Below, piece by piece: positions 43,861 to 52,149 of a DNA stretch of 64,000 bases. Below the pieces are notes generated by a model. It was given only the letters and a program-made list of their open reading frames with translations, had not been told where the DNA came from and did not search any database. A program made the position numbers and the translations under genes. Each line of letters starts with the position of its first letter. Position 1 is the first letter of the stretch. The DNA is from Salipiger thiooxidans. Its GTDB lineage: Bacteria; Pseudomonadota; Alphaproteobacteria; Rhodobacterales; Rhodobacteraceae. The stretch is taken from positions 186,001-250,000 of the forward strand of contig NZ_FNAV01000009.1 in the NCBI RefSeq assembly GCF_900102075.1, read 5' to 3'.

Positions 43861-45177
43861 CTACCAGCCTGCGAAGGGTGCGGTCAGGGCCTCATCGACG
43901 CGGCCCGCGCAGGCATCCGCGATGGCCTCGGCAAGGATGGCAGCGCCCGCCTCGGCCTGCGCCCCCGTCAGGATCAGCGGCGGGGTCAGCTCGATGACGT
44001 TCGAGCCCGCGCCGACGTAATAGGCCACCACGCCCAGCTCCCACGCGCGGTAGACCGCTGCACGGGTGAGCGCGGGGGCCGGTGCCTTGTCCTCGCCCAC
44101 GAGCTCGATGCCCAGCACGAGCCCCCGGCCCCGGATGTCGCCCACCGCCGGGTTGCCCGCGAGCTTTTCCCTCAGGGCCGACAGCAGCTTCGCGCCGGAG
44201 GTGGCGGCGTTCTCAGCCAGCCCGTCGCGCTCGATGATGTCGAGCACCGCAAGCCCGGCGCTGGCCGAGATCGGGTTGCCGTGGGTGGTCTGCATGGCAA
44301 ACGCCGTGGCGCAGTCGAGCAGCGCCGACGGGCCCACCACGGCCGAGAGCGGCAAACCGCCGCCCAGCCCCTTGCCGAAGACGGTGATGTCCGGCGTCCA
44401 GTCCTCGAACTGGAAGGCGTGCAGTTTGCCGGTGCGGCCGAGCCCCACCTTCACCTCGTCGCAGACGGTCAGGATGCCGTAACGGGCGCAGATCTCGCCC
44501 AGCCGTTTCAGGAACCCCGGCGGCGGGATCAGCAGCCCGCCATCGGACTGGATCGGCTCGATGAAGAAGGCCGAGACCTCGTCGCCCGGGCAATCACCCT
44601 CCAGCAGCGCCTCGATATGCGCGAGCAGCGCGGCGCCGGTGGGGTCGCCCTCGAAGGGCCGGTAGGGATCGGGATAGGGCACCGCGACGAGCCCGCAATC
44701 GCGGGCGGCGTGGGACTGCACCGGGTGCGCCGAGACCGCCATCGAGCCCTGCGTGCCGCCGTGGTACGCGCCCGCGAAGGACAGCACCCGGTGTCGCCCG
44801 GTGGCCACCGGGAGCGCGCGGGCCACCGCCTCGTTGGCATCGCTGCCGGAATGGCCGAGCCAGACACGGCGGTCCTCGCCGCCCGGGGTGATCTCGAGCA
44901 GCTTCTCGGCTAGCGCCGTCGCGGGCAAGACCGCCGACGACAGCATCGACGCCCCCGCCTGCCCCAGCAGCGCCTCGTGCACCCGCGCCACGAAGTCGGG
45001 ATGCGCATAGCCCAGCGAGGTGGCGCCCCAGCTGGCCGAGAGGTCGAGATAGCCCCGCCCCTCGGGATCGTAGACCCGACAGCCCTGCCCGCGCACCACC
45101 TCCTGCGGGAAGAAGCGCAGCTTCTGCAATCCCGAGTTCACGGCGCTGTCGCGGGCGTAGAGGCTGTTTCCGCTCAT
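43861..45177 (-). CDS. class-III PLP aminotransferase
   Basis: A 438-residue omega-amino-acid/4-aminobutyrate-type transaminase. LGHSGSDANEAVARAL, AYHGGTQGS, the pyridine-binding Asp240 in CDEVKVGLGRTGK, and PLP Lys269 in VFGKGLGGGLP are present. It should move an amino group from a primary amine or omega-amino acid to an oxo acid. The ATG overlaps the hydrolase stop by 4 bp; the longer frame is a shadow of that gene. It is last in the seven-gene minus-strand operon. Confidence 0.92.
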   Translation of the reverse strand: MSGNSLYARDSAVNSGLQKLRFFPQEVVRGQGCRVYDPEGRGYLDLSASWGATSLGYAHPDFVARVHEALLGQAGASMLSSAVLPATALAEKLLEITPGGEDRRVWLGHSGSDANEAVARALPVATGRHRVLSFAGAYHGGTQGSMAVSAHPVQSHAARDCGLVAVPYPDPYRPFEGDPTGAALLAHIEALLEGDCPGDEVSAFFIEPIQSDGGLLIPPPGFLKRLGEICARYGILTVCDEVKVGLGRTGKLHAFQFEDWTPDITVFGKGLGGGLPLSAVVGPSALLDCATAFAMQTTHGNPISASAGLAVLDIIERDGLAENAATSGAKLLSALREKLAGNPAVGDIRGRGLVLGIELVGEDKAPAPALTRAAVYRAWELGVVAYYVGAGSNVIELTPPLILTGAQAEAGAAILAEAIADACAGRVDEALTAPFAGW

Positions 45178-45815
45178 GCCGCGCCAAGCTCCTCCAGAAG
45201 CTGGGCGGTGGTCACCTGCCGGCAGTAACCCCTGATGGTCCGGATCGAATGGTCGTGGCGCTCCTGCGTGTAGGTCAGGCAGGCGTCGGTGACCTCGGTC
45301 ACGAGGTAGCCCAGATCGCAGGCGTCGCGGATGGCGCTTTCGACGCACTGGTCGGTGATGAGCCCGCTGATCACCAGCTGCCTCACCCCGAGATTGCGCA
45401 GGATGTAGTCGATATGGGTCGAGACGAAGACCGAGGACGAGCTCTTCGGCAGCACGATCTCGTCGCCCTCGGGGGCGATCTGGTCGATGACCTTGCCGTC
45501 CCAAGAGCCCTTGGCGACGTTGAAGCCGGTGATCTTGTAGTCGAGGCTCCGGTCCCGCCCGTCAAGCGTCAGGCTCTCGATGCAGGTGTACATGACCTCG
45601 ATCCCGGCCTTGCGGCAGGCGGACTGGATCGCCTGCATGTTGGGGATCACCCGGGTCTCGAGCTGGTCGAAGAACCAGCCGTACTTCTCCGCGAACTCCG
45701 CCTCGGGCAGATCGGCGAACTCTGCGCCCTTGCGGTTGGCGCTGAAGTTCTGCACGTCGACGAAGAGCAGCGCGGACTGCTCGGGCACCAGCGGCACCTC
45801 GCGGGTGAGGGTCAT
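45174..45815 (-). CDS. isochorismatase-fold cysteine hydrolase
   Basis: A 213-residue hydrolase with the Asp-Lys-Cys triad at Asp20 (LLFVDVQN), Lys124 (VLPKSSSS) and Cys157 (GLITDQCV). These enzymes cut amides, carbamoyl groups or similar C-N bonds. The TIRGYCRQ tail is distinctive but I cannot tie it to a substrate. It is coupled by ATGA overlaps to both neighbours. Confidence 0.88.
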   Translation of the reverse strand: MTLTREVPLVPEQSALLFVDVQNFSANRKGAEFADLPEAEFAEKYGWFFDQLETRVIPNMQAIQSACRKAGIEVMYTCIESLTLDGRDRSLDYKITGFNVAKGSWDGKVIDQIAPEGDEIVLPKSSSSVFVSTHIDYILRNLGVRQLVISGLITDQCVESAIRDACDLGYLVTEVTDACLTYTQERHDHSIRTIRGYCRQVTTAQLLEELGAA

Positions 45816-46573
45816 GCGGGGATCTCCTTGAGGAACATGGGCATCAGCCCGGCGAGCCGCTCGGCCCAGAGCGTCTGCCCGGCGGCGTCGCGGATGTGGT
45901 CGTTGCGGATCTCGATAAGGCTGTGCGGCAGCCCGCGCGGCTCGGCCTGTCTGGGCACGAACCAGTCCGAGGCGTCGTCCACCTGGTAGGGCTGGTTGAG
46001 ACCGATCGTGAGCCCCGGCACCGCCTGCCCCAGCGCGCGGGCCATCAGGTCCGAGGTGCGCCTGTCCGAGCGGAACAGGAACCCCACGTCCCAGGCACGG
46101 CGGATGCCGCCCATCACGGGCGTGTAGCTGTGGATCGAGAAGGTCGCCTGGATCTCGGGCCGTGCCAGCGCCGTGGCGACCGCGCCCTGGAACGGGCGGA
46201 AGATCTCGTCGACGCGCTTGACGCGATCCTCGGGGTCAAGCGCGGCGTTGCCGGGAATGACGTGGCCGTCGCTGACCGGCGGGCAGGAATCCGGTGCCTC
46301 GGGCGGGCGGTTGCAGTCGATGACGAGCCGGCTGTAGCGCTGCAGCACCGCGGGCGCGTCGAGCATGGCGGCGAGGCGCCGGGTGACCTCGGCCGCGCCG
46401 ATGTCCCAGCCGATATGCTCGTCGAGCTGCGCCTGCGACACGCCGAGCCGGCCAAGCGCCTGCGGCACCGCCTGGCCCGCGTGTTCGCAGACCAGCAGAA
46501 GCGGCGTGCGGCCCTCGGGGTTCACGATCTCGACCGGCGCGGGATCGCGCGGTCCAAGCAGCGGGGTCGTCAT
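45812..46573 (-). CDS. N-formylglutamate amidohydrolase family protein
   Basis: A 253-residue member of the FGase (HutG-type) family: LLLVCEHAGQAVP, HIGWDIGAAEVTRRLA, DCNRPP and SIHSYTPV are the expected segments, with metal ligands among these His/Glu residues. It may deformylate or cut an N-acyl amino acid made in this pathway. The ATG overlaps the livH stop; the frame upstream is a shadow. No hut genes are nearby, so classical histidine breakdown is unlikely. Confidence 0.88.
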   Translation of the reverse strand: MTTPLLGPRDPAPVEIVNPEGRTPLLLVCEHAGQAVPQALGRLGVSQAQLDEHIGWDIGAAEVTRRLAAMLDAPAVLQRYSRLVIDCNRPPEAPDSCPPVSDGHVIPGNAALDPEDRVKRVDEIFRPFQGAVATALARPEIQATFSIHSYTPVMGGIRRAWDVGFLFRSDRRTSDLMARALGQAVPGLTIGLNQPYQVDDASDWFVPRQAEPRGLPHSLIEIRNDHIRDAAGQTLWAERLAGLMPMFLKEIPA

Positions 46574-47463
46574 ACCTTGTGTGCCTTCAGTGCCGGGGCC
46601 GGGATCAGCCCGTTGGGCCGGATGAGCAGCACGATCACCACGAGCACCAACCCGATCGGATCGCGGAACTCCTGCCATTCGGGCGGCAGGTACGCGGCCA
46701 GGTAGATTTCGATGAAGCCAAGCAGGAAGCCCCCCGCCACGGCGCCGCGCAGCGAGCCAAGCCCGCCGAGGATCGCCGCGATGAAGGCCTTGAGCACCGG
46801 CGTGAAGCCCATGAGCGGATCCACCGAGGCGCGCTGCGACACCCAGAGCACCGCCGCCACCCCCGCGAGCAGGCCGGACAGCGCAAAGGCCCCGGCGATG
46901 ACGCTGTTGGCACGGATGCCCATGAGCCGCGCGACGGCGAAATCCTCGGCGGCGGCGCGCATCGCGATGCCGGTCTTCTGGCGCTTCATGAACCAGTCGA
47001 GGAAGATCAGCATGACCACGGTCGCGGCGATGGAGAGCAGCTTGTTCACCCCGATCACGAAGCCGAACATGCGCACGCTGTCGGTCAGCAGCGGCGGCAG
47101 CAGCACCGGCTGCGAGCGCACCGAGATCAGGTTCTGGAACAGCACCTGCAGCACCATCGACACCGCAAAGGACGTGATCAGCATGGTGGCGCCCGAGGCG
47201 TTGCGCACGGGCCGGAAGGCGATGCGCTCCATCAGGACGGCGGCGACCGTCGCGGCGCCGATGGCGAGCCCGATGGACAGCACGAAGGGCAGCCCGGCAA
47301 GGCCGCAATACATCAATACATAGCCCGCTATAGTCATCAGCTCCCCATGGGCGAAGTTGATCAGCCCCATGATCGAGAACACCACCGCGAGCCCCAGCGC
47401 CAGCAGCGCGTAGGTGCCGCCCAGCGACACCGCGTTCACCGTCTGCTGCAGAAAGAAATCCAT
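46570..47463 (-). CDS. ABC transporter permease, LivH type
   Basis: A 297-residue inner-membrane permease of branched-chain-amino-acid-type importers, with about eight helices and the family opening FLQQTVNAVSLGGTYALLALG (shown in part), INFAHGELMTIAGY and GLGSLRGAVAGGFLLG. It pairs with the fused LivM-LivG protein. LivF lies 10 bp upstream. Confidence 0.9.
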   Translation of the reverse strand: MDFFLQQTVNAVSLGGTYALLALGLAVVFSIMGLINFAHGELMTIAGYVLMYCGLAGLPFVLSIGLAIGAATVAAVLMERIAFRPVRNASGATMLITSFAVSMVLQVLFQNLISVRSQPVLLPPLLTDSVRMFGFVIGVNKLLSIAATVVMLIFLDWFMKRQKTGIAMRAAAEDFAVARLMGIRANSVIAGAFALSGLLAGVAAVLWVSQRASVDPLMGFTPVLKAFIAAILGGLGSLRGAVAGGFLLGFIEIYLAAYLPPEWQEFRDPIGLVLVVIVLLIRPNGLIPAPALKAHKV

Positions 47464-47473
47464 GCTACGCCTT

Positions 47474-48187
47474 TCAGCCGTCGAGATAGGCGCCGCTCAG
47501 CGCCTCGGAGGTTGCCAGCTCTGCGGCGCTGCCCTGCCCCACGATCCGCCCGCCGGAGAGCACGTAGCCCCGGTCGGCGATCTGCAGCGAGCGCGCCACG
47601 TTCTGCTCGACCACACCCAGCGTCACCCCGGCGCCGCGCAGCCGCACCAGAAGTTCGAAGACCTGCTCGACGATCAGCGGCGCAAGGCCGAGCGACGGCT
47701 CGTCGAGCAGCAGGAGCTTGGGCCCGCTCATCATCGCGCGCCCGATGGCCAGCATCTGCTGCTGCCCGCCCGAGAGCGTGCCGGCGAACTGGCCGCGGCG
47801 CTCGGCGAGGATCGGAAACAGGTCGTAGACCCGGTCCCAGGCTTCGGCCACGGCCGCCTTCTCGCGGATGCCGTAGGCGCCCATGCGCAGGTTTTCGGCC
47901 ACGCTCAGGGTGTTGAAGACGCGCCGCCCCTCGGGCACCAGCGTCAGCCCGGCGGGCGCCAGCGTCTCTGCCGGGTCGTGGGTGATGTCGCGGCCGAGGA
48001 ACTCGACCGTGCCGGAATGCACCGGCACCAGCCCCACCAGCGCGTTGAGCGTCGAGCTTTTGCCCGCACCGTTGGCGCCGAGGAAGGCGACGATCTCGCC
48101 TTCCCCGATCTCGAAGTCGATGCCGCGCACCGCCTCGACGGGCCCGTAACGGACCATCAGACCGGACGTCCTGAGAAGCGGTGTCAT
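47474..48187 (-). CDS. ABC transporter ATPase, LivF type
   Basis: A 237-residue ATPase with Walker A GANGAGKS, signature LSGGQQQM and Walker B LLLLDEPS. It energises the importer with the LivG half of the fusion protein. It lies 12 bp downstream of the binding-protein gene. Confidence 0.92.
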   Translation of the reverse strand: MTPLLRTSGLMVRYGPVEAVRGIDFEIGEGEIVAFLGANGAGKSSTLNALVGLVPVHSGTVEFLGRDITHDPAETLAPAGLTLVPEGRRVFNTLSVAENLRMGAYGIREKAAVAEAWDRVYDLFPILAERRGQFAGTLSGGQQQMLAIGRAMMSGPKLLLLDEPSLGLAPLIVEQVFELLVRLRGAGVTLGVVEQNVARSLQIADRGYVLSGGRIVGQGSAAELATSEALSGAYLDG

Positions 48188-48199
48188 CGCGGCCTCGCC

Positions 48200-49354
48200 T
48201 TACTGCATCCGCGGAGCGGGGATCAGCTCGGCGGTGGGCGATGGCTGACCGACAAGCTCGCGCTCGCCTTCCTTGACGCGGATCATCGACACTTCGCGCA
48301 CCGGCATGCCGTCGGTGCCCTTGTAGGTGATGACGCTGGTCGCGCCCTGCACACCCTCGAGGTTGGCGAGCGCGTCGCGGATCGCCTGCGGATCGGTGGA
48401 GCCCGCTGCCTCGGTCGCCGCCTCGATCACCTTCACGAGGTCATAGCCCACGGCGTTGAACACGGTCTGCGACGGCGCGCCGGTGACGTCCTCGTACTTG
48501 GCGTTGAACTCGGCCAGCGGGCTGCCTTCCGCGGCATAGCCCGCGGTGGTGAAGACCAGGCCCTCGGCAGGCGCGCCCAGCGAGAAAGTGGTCGGGCTGT
48601 CGATGCCGTCCGAGCCGATCACCTGGCTGGTGACGCCGGCGGCGCGCAGCGCGTTCAGGAAGGAGGGAAAGTCGGGCTCGTAGGCCGCGGTCATGATGAC
48701 GTCGGGCTGCGGATCGAGCGAGGCGATGCGCGTCACGATGGCCGAGAAGTCCTGCTGGCCGATGGAATAGGTGTCCTGCCCAAGCATCTCGCCGCCGAGC
48801 GCGTCGAAGACCTCGGCGAAGTAGAGCGGCAGCGTCGTGTACTGGGTGTCCGGCGAATAGAGGATGTAGCCGGTCTTCATGCCCTGCTCCCATGCCCATT
48901 CCGCCGAGACGGTGGCCTGCACGTTGTCGCCGGGGAAGTTGGCGAACATGTACTCGCCGCCCACCATCGGCAGCGTCGGCGACGAGGCGCAGGTCGAGAT
49001 CGCCGGGATCATGGCGCCCGAAACGATGCCCATCGCCGCCAGCGACGGGTCGGCATCGCAGGGCAGCACCAGCACCGAGACGCCCTCGTCCACCAGCTCC
49101 TGGACGGCGATGGCGGTCTGGGCGGCGTCGGAACGCACGTCCTTCTCGAGCAGCTCGATGGGCATGTTGCCCCCGATGCCGCCGGCCTCGTTGATCTCGT
49201 CGACGGCGATGTGCACGCCCTCGATCACCGGGGCGTCGTATGTGGCCAGCCCGCCGGTCTGCGCGGTGGCCACGCCCACCTTGAGCGTTTCGGCCAGCGC
49301 CGGGCTGATCATCCCGAGCGTGGCAAGGGCGGTGGTCAGTGCGAGTCTCTTCAT
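48200..49354 (-). CDS. periplasmic binding protein, LivK/type I fold
   Basis: A 384-residue binding protein with a signal peptide (MKRLALTTALATLGMISPALA, cut before ETLKVG). The mature part has the leucine-binding-type fold (AVDEINEAGGIGG). It gives the importer its ligand specificity, which is unknown. The ATG at 49354 has GAGGAG upstream and overlaps the fusion-gene stop by 4 bp. Confidence 0.92.
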   Translation of the reverse strand: MKRLALTTALATLGMISPALAETLKVGVATAQTGGLATYDAPVIEGVHIAVDEINEAGGIGGNMPIELLEKDVRSDAAQTAIAVQELVDEGVSVLVLPCDADPSLAAMGIVSGAMIPAISTCASSPTLPMVGGEYMFANFPGDNVQATVSAEWAWEQGMKTGYILYSPDTQYTTLPLYFAEVFDALGGEMLGQDTYSIGQQDFSAIVTRIASLDPQPDVIMTAAYEPDFPSFLNALRAAGVTSQVIGSDGIDSPTTFSLGAPAEGLVFTTAGYAAEGSPLAEFNAKYEDVTGAPSQTVFNAVGYDLVKVIEAATEAAGSTDPQAIRDALANLEGVQGATSVITYKGTDGMPVREVSMIRVKEGERELVGQPSPTAELIPAPRMQ

Positions 49355-51180
49355 GGGTCGTTCTCCTCTGTCGGTTGATGCCCCGGTTCGGCGGGGTCGT
49401 CTTGGGTCTGGGACGTTCCGAGATAGGCCTCGATCACCGCCGGGTCGCGGCGGATCTCGGCGGGTGCGCCGGAGGCGATGAGCCGGCCCTCGTTGAGCAC
49501 GAGGATCCGGTCGCACAGGCTGTTGATGAGCTTGAGGTCGTGGTCCACCAGCAGGATGCCGATGCCGAGCTCGCGGGTGAGGCCGCGCAGCGTCTCCATC
49601 AGCGCATCGGTCTCCTCGCGGTTCATGCCGGCGGCCGGTTCATCGAGGAACAGCAGCTTGGGCTGGCAGGCGAGCGCGCGGGCGATCTCGATCCGGCGCT
49701 GGTCGCCGTAGGAGAAGGTGCCGGCGTCCTTGTCGGCGTGACCGGCCACGCCGAGCCGCGCCAGCGCAGCCTCGGCGCGTGCCCGGGCGTCCTCGCCGCT
49801 TCCGGTCGAGAGCCCCGCCACAAGCACGTTCTGTTCGACGGTGAGCGACGGAAAGAGCCGGATGTTCTGGAAGGTTCGCGCGATGCCGAGCTCGGCGATG
49901 CGGTGCGTCGGAAGTCCGTCAAGCTTCGTCTCCCCCAGCCGCGAGGTGCCCTCGGTGGGCTCCAGCACGCCCGAGAGCATGTTGAGCAGCGTCGTCTTGC
50001 CCGAGCCGTTGGGCCCGATCAGGCCCACGATCTCGCCCGGGCGCAGTGTGACCGAGACGTCGTTGACCGCCGTCAGCCCGCCGAAGCGCATGGTCATGTG
50101 CTCGGCCGTCAGCGCCGAGCGGTCCGAGACCGCCGGCAGCGTGGCCGCGGTCTTCTCAGCACCGCGACGGGTGAAGACCCGCTCTTCCCATTCCTTGAGC
50201 CCCGCCAGCCCCTCGGCCTTGCGGAACATGGCGAAGAGGATGATCAGCGCGATGCCGATCTGGGTGGTGCCGAAGACCTGCGGCACGGTGAAGGCGCCGA
50301 TGTCGAAGCCGCTCTCGAAGCGGCGCAGCACCTCGGTCACCACGGTGATGGTGACGGCGCCGGTCACCGCGCCGGTGACCGTGGTCATGCCGCCGACGAT
50401 CAGCATGGCGAGCAGCTGGAACGTGTCGACGAAGTAGAACTTCTTGGGGCTGAAGGCGCCGAGGAAATGCGCGATCAGCGCGCCCGACACCGCCATGACG
50501 GCGGCGCTCAGGATCCACGATATCAGCCGCTCGCGCTTCATGTCGACGCCGACCGCGCCCGCCGCGATGGCGTTCTCGCGGCTCGCCCGCAGGCGCAGGC
50601 CCGACACGCTGTCGCGGTAGAGCCGTGCCACCACCAGCGCCGCGATGCACCAGCCCGCCGCCACCCAGAGCGAGGTCTCGCGCGGGACGCCGAAGAAGGT
50701 GCCCGAGCCTCGGGTCACGTCGCGCCAGCCGATGATGACGCCGTGGGTGATGATCAGCAGGCCCAGCGTGGCAATTGTCGCGGCCGAGCCGTCGAGCCGC
50801 CCCACCGCGAGCCCCACCACCAGCGCAAAGGCACAGGTCACCACGATGGCCACGAGGATCGCCGGAAAGAGCCCGAGCTCGGTTGCCGCCAGCCACGCCG
50901 GCAGCTTCGGCAGGGTCGCGGCCTTCATCGCCGCCGGCAGCGTCAGCAGCGCCGAGACATAGGCCCCCACCGCCATGAACGACAGGTGCCCGAACGACAG
51001 CACACCGCTGTTGCCGCTGTAGATCCCGATGCCCACCACCGCGATCAGCGAAATGAAGAACACCGACAGCACCCGCTCGCTCGCCGCCCCCAGTCCCGAG
51101 GCCACCAGAGCCGCCACGATGACGAACGCTGCTGCCGCGGCGAGTGCGATGGCCATGTTGCGTGGTGAAGCCGTGAGCAT
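49351..51180 (-). CDS. fused LivM permease - LivG ATPase
   Basis: A 609-residue fusion. Residues 1-310 are a LivM-type permease (LSFGHLSFMAVGAYVSALL, about nine helices); residues 350-600 are a LivG-type ATPase with Walker A GPNGSGKT, SYGDQRRIEIARAL and Walker B LLFLDEP. The ATG at 51180 follows AAAAGGA. It is the first gene of the operon that runs to the aminotransferase. Confidence 0.92.
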   Translation of the reverse strand: MLTASPRNMAIALAAAAAFVIVAALVASGLGAASERVLSVFFISLIAVVGIGIYSGNSGVLSFGHLSFMAVGAYVSALLTLPAAMKAATLPKLPAWLAATELGLFPAILVAIVVTCAFALVVGLAVGRLDGSAATIATLGLLIITHGVIIGWRDVTRGSGTFFGVPRETSLWVAAGWCIAALVVARLYRDSVSGLRLRASRENAIAAGAVGVDMKRERLISWILSAAVMAVSGALIAHFLGAFSPKKFYFVDTFQLLAMLIVGGMTTVTGAVTGAVTITVVTEVLRRFESGFDIGAFTVPQVFGTTQIGIALIILFAMFRKAEGLAGLKEWEERVFTRRGAEKTAATLPAVSDRSALTAEHMTMRFGGLTAVNDVSVTLRPGEIVGLIGPNGSGKTTLLNMLSGVLEPTEGTSRLGETKLDGLPTHRIAELGIARTFQNIRLFPSLTVEQNVLVAGLSTGSGEDARARAEAALARLGVAGHADKDAGTFSYGDQRRIEIARALACQPKLLFLDEPAAGMNREETDALMETLRGLTRELGIGILLVDHDLKLINSLCDRILVLNEGRLIASGAPAEIRRDPAVIEAYLGTSQTQDDPAEPGHQPTEENDP

Positions 51181-51218
51181 TGCGAATCCTTTTCTGACGC
51201 CCTGATGATTGTGACGAT

Positions 51219-51267
51219 ATTTTTTCACCGGCAAGAAAGTTTTCTGGTTTGACAAGATTTTTTCACC
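51219..51267. promoter_or_regulatory. RpiR/Liv divergent control region
   Basis: ATTTTTTCACC occurs at 51219-51229 and again at 51257-51267. Between them AGAAA-GT-TTTCT (51234-51245) is a palindrome. TTGACA at 51249-51254 could be the -35 of the rpiR gene. The arrangement suits autoregulation and control of the importer operon by the RpiR protein. Confidence 0.5.
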
Positions 51268-51300
51268 ACGCAATCGTGGCGGCGAACTTGGAGAGGCAAC

Positions 51301-52149
51301 ATGCAGGTCAGGGCTCGAATCGAGCGGATTTCCGGGGAAATGACCGCCACCGAGCGCCGGATCGGCGCGGCGATCCTGCTCGACTACCCGTTTGCAGGGC
51401 TGATCCCGATCCAGGAGCTCGCCCAAAAAACGAACACCTCGGCGCCGTCGATCTCGCGCTTCGTGACCAAGCTCGGCTTCCAGGGCTACGCGGAATTCCA
51501 GCGCAGCCTGATTGCCGAACTGAAGGAGGGCGAGCGTTCGCCCGTGGATCTGCAACGCACCGCCCAGCCGGTCGAGGGCGCCTATCTCGCGAGCTTCCTC
51601 AACCGCTCGGCCGCGGTCATGCAGGGTGCCTCCACCGCCATTTCCGAGGCGCAGTTCGAACGCATCTGCGCGCTGCTCGCCGACCCGAGGCGCGGCGTCT
51701 ACTTCCTTGGCGGGCGGATGAGCGACACGCTGCTGAGCTTCATGTCCCGCCACTTGCGGCAGGCCCGCGACAAGGTTCACCACCTGTCGCCCGACCCCGA
51801 GGCCTGGCCCGACCACCTGCTGCGGATGAAGCCCCGCGACGTGCTCTTCGTGGCGGATTTCCGGCGCTACCAGAAAAGCCTCGAGCGGCTCACCGAGGGC
51901 GCCGTGCGCGAGCGCAAAGTGCAGGCGGTGGTGCTGACCGACCGCTGGCTCTCGCCCTGCGCGGCACATGCCACCGAAGTGCTCGCGGTGCCGATCGACA
52001 ACGGCACGCTCTGGGACACCTACACCGGCGCCTTCGCGCTGATCGAGGCGATCGTCACGCGCATCGCCGAAACCCACTGGACCACCACAAAGACGCGCAT
52101 CGAGGCATGGGATGCCATGCGCCTCGATTTCGGAGACCCCGACACATGA
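51301..52149 (+). CDS. MurR/RpiR-family transcriptional regulator
   Basis: A 282-residue regulator: an N-terminal HTH_6 domain (MTATERRIGAAILLD, TSAPSISRFVTKLGF) and a C-terminal SIS-like domain (residues ~100-270) that usually binds a sugar phosphate or amino compound. The ATG follows GGAGAGG. It is cotranscribed with the GS-like gene (ATGA overlap) and divergent from the importer operon, its likely target. Confidence 0.9.
   Translation: MQVRARIERISGEMTATERRIGAAILLDYPFAGLIPIQELAQKTNTSAPSISRFVTKLGFQGYAEFQRSLIAELKEGERSPVDLQRTAQPVEGAYLASFLNRSAAVMQGASTAISEAQFERICALLADPRRGVYFLGGRMSDTLLSFMSRHLRQARDKVHHLSPDPEAWPDHLLRMKPRDVLFVADFRRYQKSLERLTEGAVRERKVQAVVLTDRWLSPCAAHATEVLAVPIDNGTLWDTYTGAFALIEAIVTRIAETHWTTTKTRIEAWDAMRLDFGDPDT

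Noticed and set aside
45812-46573. Histidine degradation (hutG)
   Set aside because: No hutU, hutH, hutI or hutF is nearby; the gene is embedded in a transporter-hydrolase operon.
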